NCBI GenBank assembly: GCA_035627835.1
Contig: DASPKX010000027.1
Location: forward strand, 1-5,598
Direction: 5' to 3'
From: DASPKX01 sp035627835
Lineage (GTDB): Bacteria > Verrucomicrobiota > Verrucomicrobiia > Limisphaerales > SXQI01
DNA length: 5,598 bases
Shown here: positions 1 to 5,598 of the stretch, in pieces
Layout: each line of letters begins with the position of its first letter
How positions within the stretch are numbered: the stretch's first letter is position 1
The notes under the pieces: generated by a model
The model's database searches: none
Seen by the model: only the letters and a program-made list of their open reading frames with translations
What the model was told of the DNA's origin: nothing
Position numbers and translations under genes: made by a program

Positions 1-803
<803 letters not shown>

Positions 804-877
804 AAAGAGTTCGGAATTCCGTTTATCTATCACTATTTCCACTTCCGTTACAGAAGCTCCAGTGAGAGATCGCAATT

Positions 878-891
878 CACAATTTATTGTG
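878..891. repeat. palindrome CACAAT-TT-ATTGTG
   Basis: A perfect 6-bp inverted repeat with a 2-base centre, located between the leader hairpin and the 16S 5' end. It could be a protein-binding palindrome or merely part of the structured leader. A loop of two bases is too tight for a normal RNA hairpin without fraying. Function unknown. Confidence 0.35.
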
Positions 892-898
892 TTTAAAA

Positions 899-930
899 CT
901 CAAGATTCATTCATTGCTGAATGACTTGAG
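899..930 (-). other. strong hairpin in the 16S leader
   Basis: CTCAAG (899-904) pairs with CTTGAG (925-930), and inside it TCATTCA (907-913) pairs with TGAATGA (918-924). This gives 13 base pairs with a 2-nt bulge (905-906) and a 4-nt loop (914-917). In the pre-rRNA it lies about 95-130 nt before the mature 16S end and just downstream of the proximal boxA. A short competing stem is possible: TTGAG (926-930) with CTCAA (935-939). It may serve pre-rRNA folding or processing; that role is an inference. Confidence 0.6.
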
Positions 931-953
931 GGCTCTCAAAAACTTATCGCACA

Positions 954-972
954 ATTCAATTTTCAAAGAACA
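954..972 (-). promoter_or_regulatory. boxA-like antitermination element, proximal to 16S
   Basis: The reverse strand reads TGTTCTTTGAAAATTGAAT. It matches the bacterial rRNA boxA pattern TGYTCTTTRA, the RNA site bound by NusB/NusE (S10) in rRNA antitermination complexes. It lies about 150 nt upstream of the mature 16S 5' end and in the correct orientation, as expected of a leader boxA. Assignment is by motif and position only. Confidence 0.7.
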
Positions 973-1180
973 ACCCGCGTTGTTAACGCCTCCAGATCGT
1001 TTCCGATCCTTCAGCCAACCAGGTTATCAAAAATCATCTTCAGAACCACCGTTTCACGCTTGCCTCAGCTCGCGCTTGCAACCCGCTTTTATCCCTCAGC
1101 CACCGTTTTAGGCGACAGAAAACCCGAGCCAGCTCATTTTTCAACAAACTCGCGGCTCTCGCGAATCACTCAGTTGCTCC

Positions 1181-1195
1181 GAATTGTTAAAGAAC
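1181..1195 (-). promoter_or_regulatory. boxA-like antitermination element, middle copy
   Basis: The reverse strand reads GTTCTTTAACAATTC. This is very close to the E. coli leader boxA (TGCTCTTTAACAATTT), differing mainly at the first bases. It lies about 380 nt upstream of the mature 16S end. A TTGACC hexamer on the same strand sits some 20 nt further upstream at 1215-1220, so an rRNA promoter directly before this boxA is possible but not demonstrated. Confidence 0.65.
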
Positions 1196-1218
1196 TTACA
1201 CCAACTTCTCTCAAGGTC

Positions 1219-1238
1219 AACTGATTTTTTTATCAGTT
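1219..1238. repeat. AT-rich inverted repeat
   Basis: AACTGAT (1219-1225) and ATCAGTT (1232-1238) form a perfect 7-bp stem around a run of six T on the plus strand, with a few more T after it. It looks superficially like a rightward terminator, but the stem is weak and no gene reads into it. It borders the TTGACC hexamer (1215-1220, reverse strand) just upstream of the middle boxA, so it may belong to a promoter region. Confidence 0.35.
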
Positions 1239-1633
1239 TTTCGCCGCTGCTCTCTACCACTCTCACCCGCAGCAACCTCAGGGCTTCTCTTTAGAAGCGG
1301 ACGGAAAACATATTCATCTTCTTCCATCCTGCAAGGTTTTTCAGGAACTTTGTTGTGAGTAGTTATTCACAATCAACCCCCTGCCACTGACCCTCTTTCA
1401 AAAGATCTTTCACTTCGCTCTTCGGCTCACCAAGCTTCTGGCCGCTTTACCCGCTCTCCATCGACGCACTTAAGCTCCGGACGAGTATCAGGTGTTTCGG
1501 ACCGCCTTGGTTTGCCAACCGGATCAGCATCTTGTCAGCCGCTCCGTATCGCGAAGGGCCGATAACTTAGCCACTTCCAGTTTCACCGCAAGAGCTTTTC
1601 CAAACTTTTTTCAGGAATCTTTTCGCAGCGATT

Positions 1634-1645
1634 CTTCAAAGAACA
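1634..1645 (-). promoter_or_regulatory. boxA-like antitermination element, distal copy
   Basis: The reverse strand reads TGTTCTTTGAAG, again fitting TGYTCTTTRA. It lies about 830 nt upstream of the mature 16S end, in the rRNA orientation. It would be functional only if transcription starts further upstream, that is, if the leader is over 800 nt long. A 10-base motif can occur by chance, so this copy is less certain than the two closer to 16S. Confidence 0.45.
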
Positions 1646-1795
1646 CACCAGAAAGTAGATTGCCAGGTAGCATGCTGCCTTGTTTGGTTTGCGAAAGATC
1701 AACCCTTTCTTGGCCGAATCAGCCGGAACGGACGATCATCATAACCCAGGTTGTGCAGTGTGCAAGTGAGGCGCCCAGGATTAATGGATGGCAAA

Positions 1796-1966
1796 GGTTC
1801 GCAAAGGCGGAACGAAAGTTGTGGCGTTTTGTGCGCCCTCTACGAGGGCTGGGAAACGCTGGGCGGGTCTTACCCACAGGCTCCGCTCGGCGCTTCGCCT
1901 GTGGGCTACTCTGTTCGGCTCCTCCGGAGCCAGGAGCAGGGCTTCGCAGCAAGCGGCCTGCGAACC
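1796..1966. repeat. hairpin-cluster repeat bounded by an 8-bp inverted repeat
   Basis: The block begins with GGTTCGCA (1796-1803) and ends with its exact reverse complement TGCGAACC (1959-1966). Inside are successive stems: GCCCTC/GAGGGC (1835-1840, 1844-1849); CCCACAGGC/GCCTGTGGG (1873-1881, 1897-1905), with an inner CGC/GCG; GGCTCC/GGAGCC (1917-1922, 1926-1931); and TTCGCAG/CTGCGAA (1943-1949, 1958-1964). A smaller GGGT/ACCC stem (1865-1868, 1872-1875) competes with the second. The block is more GC-rich than the region to its left. Several overlapping open frames cross it on both strands, as expected of a GC-rich palindromic repeat, and none resembles a known protein. The arrangement suits a dispersed intergenic repeat or a small non-autonomous element. 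Its copy number in the genome cannot be seen here, and no clear target-site duplication flanks it. Confidence 0.5.
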
Positions 1967-2140
1967 AAATGTAGCGATACGCTGAGGAGGGTAGTTCTTT
2001 GTTGGCTCAGAGGGAGATTCGAGCAAGTCGGCAGCTCTGGCGCAAACTCCTGATAGACTGCAAACGATGCACAGTCTTGCCGCGGTTTGGTGGAACTTTC
2101 GATTTGCCGGTGTAGTAGCGGCGCACTAAACTGGCCGGTC
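1967..2140 (+). promoter_or_regulatory. upstream region of the PSCyt1/DUF1549/DUF1553 gene
   Basis: This is the segment between the hairpin block and the chosen start codon. The promoter of the rightward gene pair should lie here or further left. I see no good sigma-70 promoter: TAGACT at 2054-2059 is a passable -10 but has no matching -35. There is also no Shine-Dalgarno sequence directly before 2141, which is not rare in Verrucomicrobia. Confidence 0.3.
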
Positions 2141-5100
2141 ATGATTTCCCATCGCAGGCCAAAAGGTTCCATTCCGCTAATCACGGCGTTGATTGCCTTC
2201 GGTTGTGTGGGGGGCCACGCGGCGCAGGCAGTCGATTTTACGAAGGACATTTTGCCGATCTTCGAAAGCCGCTGCTTTGAATGTCATGACGGCAAGAAGT
2301 CGAAGGCGGACCTTCGTTTGGATGATCGAGAGCATGCGTTCAAGGGGGGAGAGAGCGGCCCAGCTATCGTTCCACGAAAGAGCGATGAGAGCCTGCTGCT
2401 GAAGCGGATCGCCACCAAGGATTCCGATGAGAGAATGCCTCCCAAAGGGGAGCCTCTTACGGCTGAGGAGATTTCCAAGATTCAAAAATGGATTGATGCC
2501 GGCGCCAACTGGCCGGCTTCCAATCAGCCGAAGAAAACGCATTGGGCGTTTGTTCCACCGACTAAACCTGCCGTTCCCAAAGTTAAGCAGACGGAGCTGA
2601 CCTCGCCGATCGATCGTTTTATTCAGGCCAAGCTTGATGAAGCTGGGCTGGCGCCCGCGCCCATGGCAGACAAGATCACGCTCTTGCGGCGCCTCAGCCT
2701 GGACCTCATCGGTCTGCCCCCAACGATTGAGGAAGTGGAAGCGTTCGTGAATGACGAGAGCCCCGACGCTTACCGCAAGCAAGTGGAGCGGTTGCTGAAG
2801 TCACCTCATTACGGGGAGCGCTGGGGGCGGCACTGGCTGGATGCGGCCCGCTATGCGGATTCAGACGGCTTCGAGAAGGATAAATCGCGGACAATGTGGC
2901 CGTATCGCGATTGGGTGATCAACGCGTTGAACCGCGACATGCCTTACAACGAGTTTGTTCGGTGGCAGATCGCAGGGGACGAGATTCCCAACAGCGGGCA
3001 AGACGGAACGGTGGCGATGGGATTCCTGCGCAACGCCATGGTGAACGAGGAAGGTGGCGTGCATCCCGAGCAGTTCCGCATGGACGCGATGTTTGATCGC
3101 ATGGATGCGATTGGGAAAAGCGTCCTTGGGCTCACGATTCAGTGCGCACAGTGCCACAACCACAAGTTCGACCCGATTTCGCAGGAAGAGTACTACCGGA
3201 TGTTCGCCTTCCTGAATAACGATCATGAATCCCAACTGCCGGTGTACAGCCCGGATGAGTTGATGAAGGTGGAATCGATCACACGGAGCATTCGTGAGAT
3301 CGAAGCAGACCTGCGGCACAAGCATGCTGATTGGGAGGAACGAATGGCGAAGTGGGAGAAGGAAGCCAAGGAAGGCTTGCCCACTTGGACAGTAGCTCAA
3401 GGTGTGCCTGAGGACATTTCCACAGGCGGCCAGAAATATCTGCCGCAGCCGGACGGATCATTTCTCGCTCTGAGTTACGCGCCAACGAAGCATACGGTTC
3501 GGATTGATTGGAAGACGGACCTGACCAACATCACCGCCGTTCAGCTCGAGCAACTGACCGATCCAAATCTGCCCTTCAACGGCCCTGGCCGCTCGCTTAA
3601 AGGAACGAGCGCTTTAACGGAATTCTTCCTCGACGTTGCGTCTGCGGATGAACCCGACAAGAAGACGCGCGTCAAGTTCAGCGCGGCGACCGCGGATTAT
3701 TCGAACCCGGAAATGGAGCTGGAATCCCATTTTGACGATCGGTCAGGAAAAAAGCGGGTCACAGGCCCTGTCGCGTTTGCTATCGATGAGAAGCAGGAGA
3801 CCGCCTGGGGCATTGACGCTGGGCCTGGGCGACGCAATCAGGCACGGAAAGCTGTGTTTCAACTCTCGACGAATATTGGGGTTCCCCAAGGCACGATCGT
3901 CACGTTCCATCTGCAGCAGAACCACGGCGGGTGGAACAGCGACGACCACATGAACAAGAACCTCGGCCGCTTCCGGTTGTCCGTGACGACGAACAGCGAA
4001 GCGAAGGCCGACCCTGTTCCCAAAGCTGTTCGTGAACTGCTCGTGATCGAGGCAGAGAAACGGACTGAGAAACAAACTGCCGAAATTTTTAACTACTGGC
4101 GCACAACGGTCCCCGAGTTCGCCGAGGCCAATTCCAAAATTGAAGAGCTTTGGAAACAGTGGCCCACAGGCGCGAGCGTGCTGACCTTCACGAAACGTGA
4201 GGAACCCCGCGAAACGAAACTCCTCAAACGAGGTGATTTCCTCAAGCCCGGCAAAGCGGTTGAAGCTGGTGTGCCTGCCTTCCTCCATCCTCTTCCGAAA
4301 GATGCGCCAGCCACACGGCTGACGTTTGCGAATTGGCTGGTGGATCCGAAGTCCCCTACTACAGCTCGCGTGATCGTGAACCGGGTGTGGCAGTCCTACT
4401 TTGGAACCGGGTTGGTCACAACTCCTGAAGATTTGGGAACCCAGGCGGAAGCTCCATCACATCCTGAGTTGCTGGATTATTTAGCCATCGATTTCATGGA
4501 AAAGGGATGGAGCTTAAAGGAGCTTCATCGAATGATCGTCACTTCGGCGACCTACAGGCGCTCATCGAAGACTTCGCCGGAGCACGCGGAGAAAGATCCA
4601 ACGAACAAACTGCTGGCCCGCGCCGCACGATTCCGGGTGGAGGGCGAGATTGTCCGTGACATTACTCTGGCAGCGAGTGGCTTGCTGAATCCTGCAGTAG
4701 GCGGCCCAAGCCTGTTTGCGCCAGCGCCGGCTTATTTGTTCCAACCACCCGCGAGTTATGGGCCGTTCACTTGGAATGAGGAGGCGGGCACAAACCGCCA
4801 TCGCCGGGCGATCTACACCTTCAGGCGGCGTTCAACGCCTTACCCATTCCTGCAGACGTTTGACGTGCCTAACGGCGATTTCTCGTGTGTGCGGCGCTTG
4901 CGCTCGAACACGCCGTTGCAGGCATTGATGGCCTTGAACGAGACGGTGTCCATGGAAGCAGCTCAAGGGCTGGCTAGCCGGGCGTTGCGCTATGGCGGCG
5001 CAACGGATGAGGCGAGGATCGAGTATGCCTTCCGCCTTTGCTTGAGCCGTAAACCGACAGTCGCTGAACGCGAGGAGTTGATCGCGTTTTTGGAGAGGCA

Positions 5101-5266
5101 ACGCCGTCACATTGTTGAGGGTTGGGTGAATCCATTCGAACTCGCCACCGGCAAAAACGAAAGGCCGAAGAGCCTTCCAGAGGGCGCGAACCCAACACAG
5201 CTCGCGGCTTACACCGCGGTTTCGCGCGTGCTGCTGAACCTGGACGAAACAATTACCAAAGAGTGA
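2141..5266 (+). CDS. exported PSCyt1-DUF1549-DUF1553 (PSD1-type) cytochrome-like protein
   Basis: This encodes 1041 residues when started at the ATG at 2141. That start places a Sec-type signal peptide first: basic SHRRPK, a hydrophobic stretch at 9-25, and a probable cleavage after HAAQA near residue 30. A TTG start at 2087 would bury this signal, so it was not chosen. Residues about 37-120 are a planctomycete cytochrome c domain (PSCyt1) with the haem-binding motif CFECH at 45-49 and Met99 in RMPPKG as a possible axial ligand. Residues about 154-362 are DUF1549 (PSCyt2), ending in a second CAQCH at 335-339. Residues 378-412 may be helical or coiled. A middle region (about 367-717) has a beta-rich, sugar-binding-like look. 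DUF1553 (PSD1) occupies about 722-985, including TPLQALMALN near 924-933. The frame is intact and of normal family length. Function is unproven; such proteins are suspected to act at the cell surface or periplasm in redox or polymer degradation. The DUF1501 gene follows after 3 bp. Confidence 0.93.
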   Translation: MISHRRPKGSIPLITALIAFGCVGGHAAQAVDFTKDILPIFESRCFECHDGKKSKADLRLDDREHAFKGGESGPAIVPRKSDESLLLKRIATKDSDERMPPKGEPLTAEEISKIQKWIDAGANWPASNQPKKTHWAFVPPTKPAVPKVKQTELTSPIDRFIQAKLDEAGLAPAPMADKITLLRRLSLDLIGLPPTIEEVEAFVNDESPDAYRKQVERLLKSPHYGERWGRHWLDAARYADSDGFEKDKSRTMWPYRDWVINALNRDMPYNEFVRWQIAGDEIPNSGQDGTVAMGFLRNAMVNEEGGVHPEQFRMDAMFDRMDAIGKSVLGLTIQCAQCHNHKFDPISQEEYYRMFAFLNNDHESQLPVYSPDELMKVESITRSIREIEADLRHKHADWEERMAKWEKEAKEGLPTWTVAQGVPEDISTGGQKYLPQPDGSFLALSYAPTKHTVRIDWKTDLTNITAVQLEQLTDPNLPFNGPGRSLKGTSALTEFFLDVASADEPDKKTRVKFSAATADYSNPEMELESHFDDRSGKKRVTGPVAFAIDEKQETAWGIDAGPGRRNQARKAVFQLSTNIGVPQGTIVTFHLQQNHGGWNSDDHMNKNLGRFRLSVTTNSEAKADPVPKAVRELLVIEAEKRTEKQTAEIFNYWRTTVPEFAEANSKIEELWKQWPTGASVLTFTKREEPRETKLLKRGDFLKPGKAVEAGVPAFLHPLPKDAPATRLTFANWLVDPKSPTTARVIVNRVWQSYFGTGLVTTPEDLGTQAEAPSHPELLDYLAIDFMEKGWSLKELHRMIVTSATYRRSSKTSPEHAEKDPTNKLLARAARFRVEGEIVRDITLAASGLLNPAVGGPSLFAPAPAYLFQPPASYGPFTWNEEAGTNRHRRAIYTFRRRSTPYPFLQTFDVPNGDFSCVRRLRSNTPLQALMALNETVSMEAAQGLASRALRYGGATDEARIEYAFRLCLSRKPTVAEREELIAFLERQRRHIVEGWVNPFELATGKNERPKSLPEGANPTQLAAYTAVSRVLLNLDETITKE
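5258..5263 (+). promoter_or_regulatory. weak ribosome binding site for the DUF1501 gene
   Basis: AAAGAG lies 6 nt before the ATG at 5270, inside the last codons of the upstream gene. It is a weak Shine-Dalgarno match. With only 3 bp between the TGA and the ATG, translational coupling with the upstream gene is likely. Confidence 0.4.
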
Positions 5267-5269
5267 TCT

Positions 5270-5598
5270 ATGACCAAGCTGGAGCATTTTGTTGAGGAAG
5301 CGCGCAAAGGAATCACGCGCCGGTGGTTCTTTAAGGAGTGCGGTGTGGGGCTGGGAGCCATCGCGCTGAACTCGCTGCTCGCTCGTGACCTGCAAGCGAG
5401 CACGCTGGAGAACCCGCTGGCGCCGAAGAAGCCGCATTTCGCTCCAAAGGCCAAGCGGGTGATTTTCCTCTTCATGGCAGGCGCGCCATCGCACCTCGAA
5501 CTGTTCGATTACAAACCACAACTCGAGAAGTTCGGAGGCACATTGCCACCGAAGGAGCTTCTGGAAGGGTATCGTGCGGCGTTTATTAACCCTTCATC
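5270..5598 (+). CDS. DUF1501 family protein with Tat signal (partial, N-terminal 109 residues)
   Basis: This is the beginning of a gene that runs off the right edge; 109 residues are visible and family members are usually above 400. The N-terminus carries a twin-arginine motif TRRWFFK (16-22), then a hydrophobic segment GVGLGAIALNSLL (25-37), so the product is probably exported folded through the Tat pathway. Residues 62-83 (KRVIFLFMAGAPSHLELFDYK without the ends) are the typical DUF1501 opening, where the variant GGPSHxDTFDPKP is common. DUF1501 proteins share the alkaline phosphatase/sulfatase fold by family knowledge, but their substrates are not established. The start 3 bp after the upstream stop codon indicates one operon with the PSCyt1/DUF1549/DUF1553 gene, a pair seen repeatedly in Planctomycetes and Verrucomicrobia. 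Whether the gene is intact beyond the window cannot be judged. Confidence 0.92.
   Translation, partial: MTKLEHFVEEARKGITRRWFFKECGVGLGAIALNSLLARDLQASTLENPLAPKKPHFAPKAKRVIFLFMAGAPSHLELFDYKPQLEKFGGTLPPKELLEGYRAAFINPS

Larger units (their letters stand above)
804..1790 (-). promoter_or_regulatory. 16S rRNA upstream/leader region
   Basis: This is about 1 kb without a credible protein gene, lying upstream of the 16S gene in its direction of transcription. It is visibly more AT-rich than the protein genes to the right. Three boxA-like motifs in the rRNA orientation, a strong hairpin and several palindromes suggest that much of it is transcribed as pre-rRNA leader. No clear -35/-10 pair could be assigned. 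The nearest candidate is TTGACC on the reverse strand (1215-1220) with a poor TAAGTT-like -10 about 16 nt downstream, which I regard as weak. Two short direct repeats occur on the plus strand: TTTTTCAGGAA at 1337-1347 and 1607-1617, and related CCTTGGTTTGCC / CCTTGTTTGGTTTGC segments near 1505 and 1678. The true upstream limit of the leader is unknown. Confidence 0.6.

Noticed and set aside
1219..1245. Rightward intrinsic terminator
   Set aside because: The stem is only 7 AT-rich base pairs, the T run is interrupted, and no rightward gene ends before it.
1300..1790. tRNA, CRISPR array or other small RNA gene in the leader region
   Set aside because: No cloverleaf, no regularly spaced repeats and no recognisable RNA family signature were seen.
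2087..2140. TTG start giving an 18-residue longer N-terminus of the large protein
   Set aside because: The extension would put the signal peptide internally; the ATG at 2141 starts directly before a normal Sec signal.
1492..2250. Several open frames of 65-160 codons on both strands across the intergenic region
   Set aside because: They overlap one another in many frames, have no recognisable domain or start signal, and cover the GC-rich hairpin block, where stop codons are scarce by composition.
4832..5521. Long reverse-strand open frame (229 codons), and similar ones at 2177-2782, 2861-3400 and 3743-4288
   Set aside because: They are antisense to a well-supported coding sequence and resemble no family I recognise; they reflect its codon bias.

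Overview
The window looks like chromosomal DNA of a Verrucomicrobia bacterium, probably from the Pedosphaera / Limisphaerales side (subdivision 3). The main evidence is the reverse-strand 16S rRNA. It carries the verrucomicrobial variant of the 338 region: the plus strand at 432-449 matches, from memory, the EUB338-III probe site exactly. The 'ggattcactgggcgtaaagg' type sequence after position 515 also fits. The two protein genes belong to families that are greatly expanded in Planctomycetes and Verrucomicrobia. The subdivision assignment is an inference, not a computed placement.

Layout. Positions 1-803 hold the 5' half of a 16S rRNA gene read leftward; its 3' part lies beyond the window. 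Positions 804 to about 1790 are the upstream side of that rRNA gene. This stretch has no convincing protein gene but carries three boxA-like antitermination motifs in rRNA orientation (954-972, 1181-1195, 1634-1645), a strong hairpin (899-930) and smaller inverted repeats. Positions 1796-1966 form a compact, more GC-rich block of at least four hairpins bounded by an 8-bp inverted repeat, which resembles a dispersed intergenic repeat or non-autonomous element. Positions 1967-2140 are the upstream region of the first protein gene.

From 2141 to the right edge two genes run rightward, separated by 3 bp. The first encodes a 1041-residue exported protein with a planctomycete-type cytochrome c domain (PSCyt1), DUF1549 (PSCyt2) and DUF1553 (PSD1). 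The second, cut by the window edge, encodes a DUF1501 protein with a twin-arginine signal. This pairing is a recurrent two-gene unit in these phyla. The likely reading is a co-translated pair of exported proteins, one a probable haem-binding multidomain protein and the other related to the alkaline phosphatase/sulfatase fold. The biochemical role and substrate are not established, and nothing in the window identifies them.

The rRNA gene and the protein pair are divergent, so both promoters should lie in the roughly 1.3-kb region between them. I could not identify a convincing core promoter for either.
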